Part shown: in pieces, positions 25,836 through 33,658 of the stretch
How the letters are laid out: the number at the start of each line of letters is the position of its first letter
How positions within the stretch are numbered: the stretch's first letter is position 1
From: Lacisediminihabitans profunda
Lineage (GTDB): Bacteria > Actinomycetota > Actinomycetes > Actinomycetales > Microbacteriaceae
Direction: 5' to 3'
Length of the DNA: 64,000 nucleotides
NCBI RefSeq assembly: GCF_008040105.1
Contig: NZ_VRMG01000009.1
Coordinates: 62,001 to 126,000 of the forward strand
Position numbers and translations under genes: made by a program
The notes under the pieces: generated by a model
Told to the model about the DNA's origin: nothing
What the model saw: the letters and a program-made list of their open reading frames with translations, nothing else
Databases searched by the model: none

Positions 25836-26807
25836 ATGGACCGCAGAGTGCTCACGAAGTGGCTCGTGGTCTTCTCGCTCCTCGTCGCGGCGTTCATCGG
25901 CACCGTCGTCACGCTCAATCTCACGGTCTACAGCGCGAGCGGGTTCGTGAACTCCTATCTCCACTCCCTCGCCCGCAAAGACGTCGACGCAGCGCTCGCC
26001 ACTCCCGGTGTCGCCCGGTCGACGGCGATCTCGACCGCCCTGCTCACGCCGGGGGCGCTCGGCGACCTCGCGGACATCCGCCTGGTGAGCGACGCCGACG
26101 AGGGGGACGGCCGGCACACTGTCGCGTACCGCTACAGCTTCGGGAGCAGCACCGCGAAGACCTCCTTCGTGGTGGAGCACGTGGGCGCGCGGCTGGGGCT
26201 GTTCTCGGCCTGGCGATTCGCCGAGAGTCCGCTCAGCGTGCTCTCGGTCACCCCCCTGCACGACGACTCGTTCTCGGCCAATGGTCTGAAGCTGGTGGCG
26301 CCGGGCGGTTCGAACAAGCCGAGCGACTACCTCGTGCTGACCCCGGCCTCCATCGCGCTCGACCACCGCTCGACCTTCCTCGCCGCCCCGACCACGCGGG
26401 TGCTCGTGAGCGCCCCGGCAAGCACCGTCGCGGCGAAGGTGGACATCCAGGCGAACCGCGCCTTCGTGGCACAGGTGCAGAAGGAGCTCGACGCCAGCCT
26501 CGCCTCCTGCGTCACCCAGCGGGTGTTGCTGCCCACCGGTTGCCCGATGGGCAAGCAGATCGACGACCGCATCCAGGATGCCCCCCGCTGGTCGATGGTG
26601 AAGAGCCCGCGGGTGACTGTCGTTCCCGGCACGGCCGCCCACACCTGGGTCGTTCCCGAGACGACGGGCATCGCCCACCTCACGGTGGCGGTCAGGTCGA
26701 TCTTCGACGGGCGCCTCTCCACCCTCGACGAGGACGTGCCGTTCACCGTGAGCTACCTCGTGACCCTGCAGCCCGGCGGCGGCCTGCTCATCACCGCGGA
26801 GTACTGA
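25836..26807 (+). CDS. Unknown membrane-anchored extracytoplasmic protein
   Basis: The 323-residue product has one N-terminal membrane segment (LVVFSLLVAAFIGTVVTLNLT) followed by a soluble domain of mixed alpha/beta character, including two nearby cysteines (ASCVTQ and TGCPMG, about residues 225-240) that could form a disulphide outside the cell. No known family is recognised. It lies 8 bases from the convergent CopD/CtaG gene. The ATG at 25836 is chosen over a GTG two codons upstream. Confidence 0.72.
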   Translation: MDRRVLTKWLVVFSLLVAAFIGTVVTLNLTVYSASGFVNSYLHSLARKDVDAALATPGVARSTAISTALLTPGALGDLADIRLVSDADEGDGRHTVAYRYSFGSSTAKTSFVVEHVGARLGLFSAWRFAESPLSVLSVTPLHDDSFSANGLKLVAPGGSNKPSDYLVLTPASIALDHRSTFLAAPTTRVLVSAPASTVAAKVDIQANRAFVAQVQKELDASLASCVTQRVLLPTGCPMGKQIDDRIQDAPRWSMVKSPRVTVVPGTAAHTWVVPETTGIAHLTVAVRSIFDGRLSTLDEDVPFTVSYLVTLQPGGGLLITAEY

Positions 26808-26814
26808 GTCGGAG

Positions 26815-28776
26815 CTAGCCGCGCCGGGCTCGGGCCGCGAGCATCTCGTTGTACTCGGCGAGGTCGGCGTCGCCGTCGCGCTCGGCCTTGCGGTCGAGGC
26901 GCCGCGCGTCGCGCTCGTCGCTGCGGCTCCACATCACGGCGACCGTGATGGCGAGGATGATCGTGGGGATCTCGCCCACGCTCCAGGCGATGCCGCCGCC
27001 CGTCTGCTGATCCATGATGGCGCTCTGGCCCCACAGTCGGCCCATCGCGCCGTACCAGTCGGCCAGGAGCAGACCGGTTCCGGTCATCAGCGACAGGCCG
27101 AAGAAGGCGTGGAAGGCCATCGTGGCGAGCAGGATGAGCAGGCGCAGCGGGTAGGAGGCTCGCCTCGGCACCGGGTCGACGCCGATCATCGACTGCACGA
27201 AGAGATAGCCGGTGACGAGGAAGTGCACGATCATCCAGGTGTGGCCGATGTGGTCGGTCGTGGCCCAGCTGAACAGCGGTGTGTAGTAGAAGGCCCAGAG
27301 CGAACCGGCGAAGAGCACCGCCGCCACGATCGGATTCGTCAGCACGACGCTCGCCCGCGAGTGCACGAAGAGCATGATCCACTCCCGGGCGCCCCGACTG
27401 CCGTCCGTGCGCTTCGCGATGGACCGCAGGGCGAGGGTGATCGGCGCGGCCGGGGCGAGCAGCACCGGAATCATCATGCCGAGCAGCATGTGCCCGAGCA
27501 TGTGCGCGCTGAAGAGGTACTTCTCGTAGGCGTTGACGCCGCCGTTGGTCACGTAGAACAGCAGCGCGAGTCCTCCGAGCCAGAGCACTGTGCGGTACCA
27601 CGGCCAACGGTCGCCACGCCTGTGCAGCCGCCACACCCCGGCGAGGTAGAAGAAGGCCAGGAAGGCCACCACGAGCAGCCAGAGCAGATCGAAGCGCCAG
27701 ACGGTGAAGTAGCGGGCGAAGGTGAGCTCCGGCGGCAGCGGTTCACCGGTGAGGATGTAGGCGGGCGTCGTGGTGACCGCCGCCTGGGACACCGGAGTCC
27801 TGGTCTTGGCGAGCGCGGCCGCCACTCCGGTCGCGAGGCCCATGAAACCGAGCTCGGCCGCCACCAGCCACCAGAAGAAGCGACTTCCGCGGTTCTCGGC
27901 CCGCTGCATCCTCGCCACCAGGAACCGACGCTGCACGAGGCCGAACAGCCCGAGGGAACCCAGGGCGAACACCTTGACCAGCACGAGGATGCCGTAGGGC
28001 GTGAGGAGCGCGGCGAGGGTTCCCACCCGCAGCGCCGCGTTCACGTAGCCGGACAGTGCCACCACGATGAAGCAGATCACGGCGAGGGTCGAGTAGCGGG
28101 AGAGCACGGGGCCGAGGCGCCCGCGCTCGAGAGTGGGGCGGATGAGCACGATGGTGAGCAGTCCGCCCAGCCACACGGCAGCGAAGACGAGGTGCAGTCC
28201 GAGGGATGTCGTTGCCGCGTCGTGCCCGGCCGCATCCGCCGAGTGGCCCTGCAGCGCCGTCGGCACCAGGCCGACGCCGGCGAAGAGGGTGACGAAGAGA
28301 ATTGCCGTGTGGTTGCGCACGGCGAAGCAGAGCACGGTCACCGCCGCGGCGACGAGGGTCGTGGCGAGCCACGCCTGGCCGAGTTCGGTGCCGGTGAGGA
28401 ACTGGCCGAGCTTGGCTCCGTACTGCGAGTCGAGGGTCACCGGCTCGTAGTCGAAGCTCATGAAGGTGAGGAAGCCGGTCACCCCGGAGGTGACCGTCCA
28501 GAACCCGGCGGCGGCCGCGGCGATGTCGATGGTCCTGCCGAACTCCGGCTCGCTGTCGCTCAGCGCGAAGCAGACCAGCACGAGGGCGCCGATCGTGGCG
28601 GCGGCAGCCAGGTTGCCGAGCAGGGTGGCAACCGGCAGGCCGTAGCGCACGAACGCACCGGGGTCGAAGACGGCCGGGGCATCCGCCGCTCCGCCGAACT
28701 GCAGGGCGGCCAGCAGGGACAGGAACGCGACGACCAGCAACAGGGCTGGCCCGGCGATCCTCACGAGCCTTGGCAC
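26815..28776 (-). CDS. CopD/CtaG fusion, cytochrome c oxidase assembly protein
   Basis: The product of about 653 residues is an integral membrane protein. The N-terminal half resembles CopD (LHLVFAAVWLGGLLTIVLIRP, histidine-containing helices). The C-terminal half resembles CtaG (YLFSAHMLGHMLLGMMIPVLL, 'DHIGHTWMIVHFLVTGYLF', AFHAFFGLSLM), with His pairs that bind copper in family members. Such fusions are common in actinobacteria and deliver copper to cytochrome oxidase. GTG at 28776 is the likely start. The alternative GTG at 28764 cannot be excluded. A 71-bp tandem repeat overlaps the start region. Confidence 0.88.
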   Translation of the reverse strand: MPRLVRIAGPALLLVVAFLSLLAALQFGGAADAPAVFDPGAFVRYGLPVATLLGNLAAAATIGALVLVCFALSDSEPEFGRTIDIAAAAAGFWTVTSGVTGFLTFMSFDYEPVTLDSQYGAKLGQFLTGTELGQAWLATTLVAAAVTVLCFAVRNHTAILFVTLFAGVGLVPTALQGHSADAAGHDAATTSLGLHLVFAAVWLGGLLTIVLIRPTLERGRLGPVLSRYSTLAVICFIVVALSGYVNAALRVGTLAALLTPYGILVLVKVFALGSLGLFGLVQRRFLVARMQRAENRGSRFFWWLVAAELGFMGLATGVAAALAKTRTPVSQAAVTTTPAYILTGEPLPPELTFARYFTVWRFDLLWLLVVAFLAFFYLAGVWRLHRRGDRWPWYRTVLWLGGLALLFYVTNGGVNAYEKYLFSAHMLGHMLLGMMIPVLLAPAAPITLALRSIAKRTDGSRGAREWIMLFVHSRASVVLTNPIVAAVLFAGSLWAFYYTPLFSWATTDHIGHTWMIVHFLVTGYLFVQSMIGVDPVPRRASYPLRLLILLATMAFHAFFGLSLMTGTGLLLADWYGAMGRLWGQSAIMDQQTGGGIAWSVGEIPTIILAITVAVMWSRSDERDARRLDRKAERDGDADLAEYNEMLAARARRG

Positions 28777-28974
28777 GGCATCCAGCCTATTCGAGCGGGT
28801 TGGGCGCACAATCCACGACCCCCACGAGCCTTGGCACGGCATCCAGACCATTCAGGCATGGTCGAGCGGGCTGGGCGCACAATCCACGACCCCCACGAGC
28901 CTTGGCACGGCATCCAGACCATTCAGACATGGTCGAGCGGGCTGGGCGCACAATCCACGACCCCCACGAGCCTT
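28762..28974. repeat. 71-bp tandem repeat across the CtaG start region
   Basis: Copy 1 starts at 28762 (61 bases, lacking about 10), copies 2 and 3 start at 28823 and 28894 (71 bases each) and a partial copy starts at 28965 (10 bases). Copies 2 and 3 differ at only one position near the centre (CAGGCATGG versus CAGACATGG). Each copy contains the sequence that in copy 1 is the CtaG start (on the minus strand GGATGCCGTGCCAAGGC), so the start region has been duplicated upstream. Plus-strand open frames here are by-products of the repeat. Confidence 0.9.
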
Positions 28975-28978
28975 AACG

Positions 28979-29018
28979 ACGAAGGGGATGCCGACCTGAC
29001 GGTCGGCATCCCCTTCGT
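28979..29018 (-). terminator. Rho-independent-type hairpin after hup
   Basis: Perfect 18-base inverted arms (28979-28996 and 29001-29018) with a TGAC loop. It lies 12 bases after the HU stop in the direction of transcription. The stem is very stable. The U tract is poor, as often in actinobacteria. Confidence 0.82.
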
Positions 29019-29030
29019 GACGAAAGCGAA

Positions 29031-29318
29031 CTACTTCGCTGCCGCCTTGAGCTTGCTGCCGGCGCTGACCTTCACGCCGTAACCAGCCGCGATCTGGATC
29101 GCTTCACCCGTGGACGGGTTGCGACCGGCGCGAGCCTCACGGTGAGTGCGCTCGACCGCGAGCCAGCCCGGGATCGTGACCTTCGTGCCTTCGCCGACGG
29201 ACGTGGCGAGAGTGGAGAACAGTGCGTCAAGGACGCCGTTCACTGCAGCCTGGCTCTGGCCAGACTCAGCGGCAACTGCCGCGACGAGCTCGGTACGGTT
29301 TAGTGACTTGTCAGCCAT
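29031..29318 (-). CDS. hup: HU-family DNA-binding protein
   Basis: HU bends and compacts DNA. The 95-residue protein has N-terminal 'ADKSLNRTELVAAVAAESG', the DNA-arm motif RNPSTGEAIQI and a basic end KLKAAAK. It lacks the long Lys/Ala-rich tail of mycobacterial HU. ATG at 29318 has GGAGGA 6-11 bases before it. It is monocistronic, with its own terminator. Confidence 0.95.
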   Translation of the reverse strand: MADKSLNRTELVAAVAAESGQSQAAVNGVLDALFSTLATSVGEGTKVTIPGWLAVERTHREARAGRNPSTGEAIQIAAGYGVKVSAGSKLKAAAK

Positions 29319-29433
29319 TGAAGTCCTCCTCGGACGTTGTGCTTTGCAGAACAAACATTCCTGCTCAAGAGAACAGTTCTGTTGGTCGGATTAGTTAGCG
29401 ATTGGCAGGGCTAACCCTGTAACCGCCTGTAAT

Positions 29434-29739
29434 TTACCAGCTTGACTTGGTAATTCCGGGCAACTCGCCCCGGTGAGCCATATCGCGGAATCGAACACGT
29501 GACACACCGAACTGGCTGAGGAACCCACGCGGACGACCATCGATGGCGTCACGACCACGCACGCGCACCGGTGATGCGTTGCGTGGAAGCTTCTGCAGGC
29601 CGAGGCGAGCGGCTTCGCGCTCAGCATCGGTAGAGGTGGGGTCGACGAGCGCCTTCTTCAGCTCGAGTCGCTTGGTCGCGTAGCGCGCGACCACGATTTT
29701 GCGCTGCTCATTGGCAGCAATCTTGCTCTTCTTGGCCAT
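29434..29739 (-). CDS. rpsN: Ribosomal protein S14, cysteine-free long form
   Basis: The 101-residue S14 of the 30S head has the C-terminal family signature ([27 protein letters not shown]). It has no CxxC pairs, so it is the zinc-independent form. It is the last gene of an rpmB-rpmG-rpsN operon. A weak hairpin (CAGGG/CCCTG, 29406-29419) lies after its stop. Confidence 0.95.
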   Translation of the reverse strand: MAKKSKIAANEQRKIVVARYATKRLELKKALVDPTSTDAEREAARLGLQKLPRNASPVRVRGRDAIDGRPRGFLSQFGVSRVRFRDMAHRGELPGITKSSW

Positions 29740-29741
29740 GT

Positions 29742-29909
29742 TTAGCGCTCCTCGCGGAATTCGACGTGCTTGCGCACGATGGGGTCGTACTTCTTGAGCA
29801 CCAGACGGTCTGGGTCGTTGCGACGGTTTTTCTTGGTCACGTAGGTGTAACCGGTGCCAGCCGTCGAGCGGAGCTTGATAATCGGACGAACGTCCTGCTG
29901 CTTAGCCAT
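29742..29909 (-). CDS. rpmG: Ribosomal protein L33, cysteine-free form
   Basis: The 55-residue protein has the L33 pattern [20 protein letters not shown] and [14 protein letters not shown]. No cysteines are present, unlike zinc-binding L33 with two CxxC motifs. Its start shares a base with the rpmB stop (TAATG), and two bases separate it from rpsN. It is too short for an automatic long-frame scan but well supported. Confidence 0.95.
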   Translation of the reverse strand: MAKQQDVRPIIKLRSTAGTGYTYVTKKNRRNDPDRLVLKKYDPIVRKHVEFREER

Positions 29910-30145
29910 TAGATCTTCACCCCACGAGCCAGGATGTCCTTGACCACAGATTCGATACCGCGAGCATCGATGACCTTGATGCCCTTTGCGCTCAGCGTGA
30001 GCGTGACGTTACGGCGCAGGGAAGGAACGTAGTACGTCTTCTTCTGCACGTTCGGGTCGAAGCGTCGCTTGGTGCGACGGTGCGAGTGGGAAATGTTGTG
30101 TCCGAAGCCGGGAATGGCTCCGGTCACCTGGCAGGTTGCTGCCAT
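29909..30145 (-). CDS. rpmB: Ribosomal protein L28, cysteine-poor form
   Basis: The 78-residue L28 shows '[31 protein letters not shown]' at the N-terminus. Only one Cys is present and the zinc-binding CxxC pairs are missing. In mycobacteria and streptomycetes such cysteine-poor L28-L33-S14 sets are made on zinc starvation under Zur. Here the set is next to zur and znu genes. Confidence 0.95.
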   Translation of the reverse strand: MAATCQVTGAIPGFGHNISHSHRRTKRRFDPNVQKKTYYVPSLRRNVTLTLSAKGIKVIDARGIESVVKDILARGVKI

Positions 30146-30165
30146 GGTTGTCCTCCATCAATACC

Positions 30166-30310
30166 GTAGAGACGAACTGCCTCTACCCAAGGTCTCTTGT
30201 CGGCACGCACAGCCCACCGGATTGTTGCGGTTGGTGGGTTTGCGTACAGGCTGCAGCGCAGATCACGCCCAGCAGCGTCCAATACTACGGATTCGCTGCC
30301 GACAAAGCAA
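30166..30310 (-). promoter_or_regulatory. Promoter and structured leader of rpmB-rpmG-rpsN
   Basis: On the minus strand TTGCTT (30305-30310), 17 bases, then TAGTAT (30282-30287) resemble a housekeeping promoter. The leader of about 130 bases has two hairpins: CCCACC/GGTGGG arms at 30213-30218 and 30233-30238, and GTAGAG/CTCTAC arms at 30166-30171 and 30181-30186. No AT-rich Zur-like palindrome is seen here. Confidence 0.5.
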
Positions 30311-30321
30311 TCCGAGGCCGG

Positions 30322-30726
30322 TCAGGGGCGCGACGGATCGGCGGCAACGGAACACGCGGCGCAGAGTCCGAAGACGTCGACAACGTGATTCGGTTGGGTG
30401 AAGCCGTGTTCGGCGGCCACCGACTTCGCCCAGCGCTCGACGGCATCCGCCTCGATTTCGACGGTGAGTCCGCAGTTTCGGCAGATCAGGTGGTGGTGGT
30501 GCTGGCCGGGGGTGCAGGCCCGGTACAGGCTCTCGCCGTCGATCGACTGGAGCGAGTCGGCCTCGCCCTCCACCGCGAGATCGGCGAGCGCACGATAAAC
30601 GGTGGCCAGGCCGATCGGTGAACCGGCCACGCGCAGCGAGGAGTGCAGGCTCTGCGCGCTCACGAAGCCCTCGTTGTCGCCCAGCGCCTGCCGGACCGCC
30701 TCGCGCTGCCAGGTGTTGCGCTTCAT
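30322..30726 (-). CDS. zur: Fur-family regulator, probably Zur
   Basis: The 134-residue repressor has an N-terminal winged helix (WQREAVRQALGDNEGFVSAQ; 'GLATVYRALADL') and a C-terminal dimer domain with GQHHHHLICRNCG and CAAC, the structural zinc CxxC pairs. It is the last gene of the operon starting at znuA and is 9 bases from znuB. Fur paralogs that regulate iron, manganese or peroxide are alternatives. Linkage with a ZnuABC-type system favours Zur. Confidence 0.85.
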   Translation of the reverse strand: MKRNTWQREAVRQALGDNEGFVSAQSLHSSLRVAGSPIGLATVYRALADLAVEGEADSLQSIDGESLYRACTPGQHHHHLICRNCGLTVEIEADAVERWAKSVAAEHGFTQPNHVVDVFGLCAACSVAADPSRP

Positions 30727-30735
30727 GCAACGATC

Positions 30736-31629
30736 CTAACTTTTGACGGTGGCGGCGGGCAGTCGCCCCTTGTTGCCGCGGCGGTCGCGCGCGGCACCGA
30801 TCACTCGGCACACCACATAGATAAGGAACGAGATCGTCGTGACGTACGGGCTGATCGGCAGTCCACCGCCGATCGCGAGCAGGATTCCGCCCACCACGGA
30901 GGTCACCGCAAAGGCCACGCTCAGCAGCGGAGTGAACAGGGGCGAGGCCGTCACCCGCATCGCGGCCGCCGCCGGCGTCACCAGCAGGGAAAGCACGAGC
31001 AGTGCACCGACGATCTGGATCGACACGGCGGTGGCGAGACCGAGAAGCACCATGAACGCGATCGAGATCGTCGTGACCGGCAGGCCCTTGGCGCGCGCCA
31101 CATCCTCGTCCACACTCGCGAAGCTCAGCGGGCGCCACATCACGAACAGTCCGATGACCACCGCGACCGAGATCACCACGAGCAGCAGGAGCTGTGGGTT
31201 GTCCACCGACACGATCTGCCCGGTGAGAAGACCGAACTTGTTGGCGCTTCGACCCTTATAGAGGGCGAGGAACAGGATGCCGAGGCCGAGGCCGAACGGC
31301 ATGAGCACCGCGATGATCGAATTTCGCTCTCGCGCCCTCGAGCCGAGGACCCCGATCAGCAGGGCCGCGAGAAGCGAACCTGCGATCGACCCGGCGACCA
31401 CATTCACCCCGAGCAGAAGCGCGGCGGATGCTCCGGCGAAACTCAACTCGCTGATGCCGTGCACCGCGAAGGCGAGGTCCCTGGTCATCACGAACGGCCC
31501 GATCAGGCCGCCGACCAGCCCGAGGATCGCTCCGGCGATGATGGAGTTCTTGACCAGCGCGAGCAACTCGCCGTAGTTGTCGAAGCCGAAGATCTGGTGC
31601 CAGAGGTCCTGGTTGTCGGCGAGGATCAC
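30736..31629 (-). CDS. znuB: Zinc ABC transporter permease ZnuB
   Basis: The 297-residue ABC-3 family permease has about eight hydrophobic segments, with 'FVMTRDLAFAVHGISELSFAGASAALLLG' (the conserved His and Glu region) and PAAAAMRVTASPLF near the C-terminal end. It imports divalent metal, zinc by context. It overlaps znuC by four bases. Manganese uptake is possible for this family, but the zur and L28-L33-S14 neighbours favour zinc. Confidence 0.88.
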   Translation of the reverse strand: MILADNQDLWHQIFGFDNYGELLALVKNSIIAGAILGLVGGLIGPFVMTRDLAFAVHGISELSFAGASAALLLGVNVVAGSIAGSLLAALLIGVLGSRARERNSIIAVLMPFGLGLGILFLALYKGRSANKFGLLTGQIVSVDNPQLLLLVVISVAVVIGLFVMWRPLSFASVDEDVARAKGLPVTTISIAFMVLLGLATAVSIQIVGALLVLSLLVTPAAAAMRVTASPLFTPLLSVAFAVTSVVGGILLAIGGGLPISPYVTTISFLIYVVCRVIGAARDRRGNKGRLPAATVKS

Positions 31630-32480
31630 GGCTGCGCTCCCGTCACGTGGTGTTCCAGGTGGTCGTGCGCGCCGTAGCCCTCGGGCGCGCCCATCACGAT
31701 GATGCGACCGCGACTGCGGATCACCTCGACCGGGGTGCCGTACATGGCGGAGAGCACCTCGGAGCGCAGCACCTCATCCGGCGTGCCGATGCGGAAGCGG
31801 CCACCAGCCAGATAGAGCACCCGGTCGACCATGCCGAGAATCGGGTTGACATCGTGGGTGACGAAGACGACGGCGGCGTTCGTCGCGCGACGCTGCTCAT
31901 CGATGAGCTCGCTGACCTGGCGCTGGTGATTGAGGTCGAGGGAGAGCAGTGGCTCGTCGCAGAGCAACAGCCGTGGGCTGCCGGCGATCGCCTGGCCGAC
32001 CCGGATGCGCTGCTGCTCGCCGCCGGACAGCGTCGCCACCGGAACGGTGGCGTACGCGGTCGCGCCCACCGACTCGAGCACCTCATCCACCCGCCGGCGC
32101 ACCGCCCGGGAGGAGACGGGGAGGCCCCACCGGTGGCCGTTAATGCCGAACGCCACGAGGTCCCGTGCCCGCAGCGGGGTACCCTGCTCGAGCATCTTCT
32201 GCTGTGGGATGTAGCCGATCTGGCGGCTGCCCCTCGTGACCGGCTCGCCGAGCAGGTCGATCGACCCCGCGGTGAGCTTCTGCTGCCCGAGGATCGCCTT
32301 GAGCAGGCTCGTCTTGCCGGTTCCGTTCGACCCGAGCACCGCCACGAATTCGCCGGGTCGCACGTCGAGATTGAGATTGCGCCACAGTTCTCGGTCGCCG
32401 AACGCAAGGGTCGCCGCGCGCACCCTCAGCACGGGCTCGGCGCTGTCGGTCAGGGGAGTCCGGTTCGGCGAGTCGCTCAC
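31626..32480 (-). CDS. znuC: Zinc ABC transporter ATPase ZnuC
   Basis: The 284-residue ATPase has Walker A GSNGTGKTS, signature LSGGEQQRIRVGQAIAG and Walker B LLLCDEPLLSLD. It overlaps znuA by four bases (32477-32480) and znuB by four. It powers the transporter. Confidence 0.9.
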   Translation of the reverse strand: MSDSPNRTPLTDSAEPVLRVRAATLAFGDRELWRNLNLDVRPGEFVAVLGSNGTGKTSLLKAILGQQKLTAGSIDLLGEPVTRGSRQIGYIPQQKMLEQGTPLRARDLVAFGINGHRWGLPVSSRAVRRRVDEVLESVGATAYATVPVATLSGGEQQRIRVGQAIAGSPRLLLCDEPLLSLDLNHQRQVSELIDEQRRATNAAVVFVTHDVNPILGMVDRVLYLAGGRFRIGTPDEVLRSEVLSAMYGTPVEVIRSRGRIIVMGAPEGYGAHDHLEHHVTGAQP

Positions 32481-33370
32481 TGGAGGGCGGCCTTCAAGGC
32501 GGCGAGGTTGCCCGTCATCCAGCGAAGATAGCTCGTGCCGCTCGGGAGAGTCTCGGTGAAGGAAACCACTGCAACCCCTGCTCGTTTGGCGGCGGTGCGA
32601 ACCTGTTCCGTCTCCGCGCTGCTGGTCTGCTCATTGTAGGCAAGCAGCTTCACGGCGTGGGTAGTGAACAAGGCGAGCGTCTGCCTCAGCACGACGGGCG
32701 AAACGTCGGTGCCCTGCTCGATCGCCTCGCTGAAGGCGGCCGGAGTCTTGTTGCTGAGTCCGGATGCCTCGAGGAGGTAGAGCGGAACCGGTTCGGTGAT
32801 CGCGACGCCCGCGCCCTGGTTCGAGGACTTGAGGCTCGCCTCGCCGGCCTCGAGCACTCCGAGCTGCTTGTCGAGCGTCGTGCCGTTCGCCGCGAAGGTC
32901 TCGGCGCCGGCGGGGTCGAGGGAGCTGAGGGTCGAGACGAGCTTCGCCACTACTCGCTTCACCGTGGGGAAGTCGTACCAGAGATGCTCGTTGAACGACC
33001 CGCCCTGGTGGTAGCCCGAGATCGTCGTGGCATTGAGGACAGTGGCGTCGGCGTTGTTCGCCCCCTTCAGCAGCGTGCCGACGAAATCGTCGTAGCCGCC
33101 CCCGTTCTCGATCACCAGATTCGCCTTCGAGATGGCGAGCTGCACCTGGGCGCCGGCCTCGAAGGAGTGCGGATCCTGCGCCGGGTTGTCGATTATCGAG
33201 TCGACCCGTACGCGGTCGCCGCCGACCTGCTTCGCGATGTCCCCGTAGACGTTGGTGGAGGCGACAACCCGAACGGGTCCGCCCGTCGCCGTCGGGGACG
33301 GGGCAGAGCATCCGGAAATGACGACGGCGATCGCGGCCCCGATCGCCGTGAGGAGAAACTTCGCGCGCAT
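32477..33370 (-). CDS. znuA: Zinc-binding lipoprotein ZnuA
   Basis: The 297-residue cluster 9 (A-1) solute-binding protein has a signal peptide with lipobox ISGC (Cys21). Metal-site segments are DPHSFEAG, NEHLWYDFP and a C-terminal acidic or His region (LFTTHAVKLLAYNEQ). There is no long His/Asp-rich loop between helices as in many ZnuA proteins. It is the first gene of znuA-znuC-znuB-zur. Confidence 0.9.
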   Translation of the reverse strand: MRAKFLLTAIGAAIAVVISGCSAPSPTATGGPVRVVASTNVYGDIAKQVGGDRVRVDSIIDNPAQDPHSFEAGAQVQLAISKANLVIENGGGYDDFVGTLLKGANNADATVLNATTISGYHQGGSFNEHLWYDFPTVKRVVAKLVSTLSSLDPAGAETFAANGTTLDKQLGVLEAGEASLKSSNQGAGVAITEPVPLYLLEASGLSNKTPAAFSEAIEQGTDVSPVVLRQTLALFTTHAVKLLAYNEQTSSAETEQVRTAAKRAGVAVVSFTETLPSGTSYLRWMTGNLAALKAALQ

Positions 33371-33382
33371 TGTGGTGCTTTC

Positions 33383-33411
33383 TAGCTAAGCCTAATGAGA
33401 TTCGTTATCAA
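33383..33411 (-). promoter_or_regulatory. znuA promoter with overlapping Zur-like operator
   Basis: On the minus strand TTGATA (33406-33411), 17 bases, and TAGCTA (33383-33388) form a good housekeeping promoter. The 15-mer TGAGATTCGTTATCA (33396-33410) has the Zur/Fur-like symmetry TGA-N-A-N5-T-N-TCA and covers the spacer and -35 element. Zur bound to it would block polymerase and so shut zinc uptake when zinc is plentiful. The symmetry is seen directly. The Zur assignment is inference. Confidence 0.6.
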
Positions 33412-33442
33412 TAATTCTAGGGCAGTCCGGGCCTCGTTCGGC

Positions 33443-33534
33443 GCGTTTCTCCGGAGGTCTGGCCGCTGCGAGCGAAATCAGGGGCGGAATGCGCCCGAAA
33501 TCGGCCGCGCGCCGCGAAACCTCCGGAGAAACGC
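33443..33534. repeat. 16-bp inverted repeat upstream of znuA
   Basis: GCGTTTCTCCGGAGGT (33443-33458) and its exact complement (33519-33534) enclose 60 bases. The arms contain the palindrome CTCCGGAG. No gene is seen here. The repeat could fold as a large cruciform or hairpin. Function not evident. Confidence 0.75.
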
Positions 33535-33588
33535 GAGTCGGGATGCGCGAGCCGGGAACGCGAGCCGGAAACGCGGGACGGGAAACGC
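33535..33588. repeat. Degenerate 13-14 bp tandem repeat
   Basis: Four adjoining units share the pattern GAGCCGGGAACGC (starts 33535, 33549, 33562, 33575; lengths 14, 13, 13, 14) with one to three differences. They directly adjoin the right arm of the inverted repeat. Nothing else is seen between 33412 and 33602. Confidence 0.7.
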
Positions 33589-33602
33589 GGCGGGGGAGCA
33601 GG

Positions 33603-33643
33603 AAGGCCCGGCCGGTGCGGAATCCGCGCCCGGGCCGGGCCTT
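33603..33643 (-). terminator. Terminator hairpin after the betaine ABC operon
   Basis: Perfect 11-base arms AAGGCCCGGCC (33603-33613) and its complement (33633-33643), with a small inner GCGGA/TCCGC hairpin. It lies 15 bases after the stop of the binding-protein gene in the transcribed direction. Confidence 0.78.
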
Positions 33644-33658
33644 CTGTCGAACGGGAGG

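Noticed and set aside
28770-28976. Plus-strand open frame with repeated 'RHPDHS'-like segments
   Set aside because: It is only the translation of the 71-bp tandem repeat, with no homology or ribosome site.
33371-33658. Coding frames upstream of znuA on the plus strand
   Set aside because: They consist of translated inverted and tandem repeats, are Arg-rich and lack homology.
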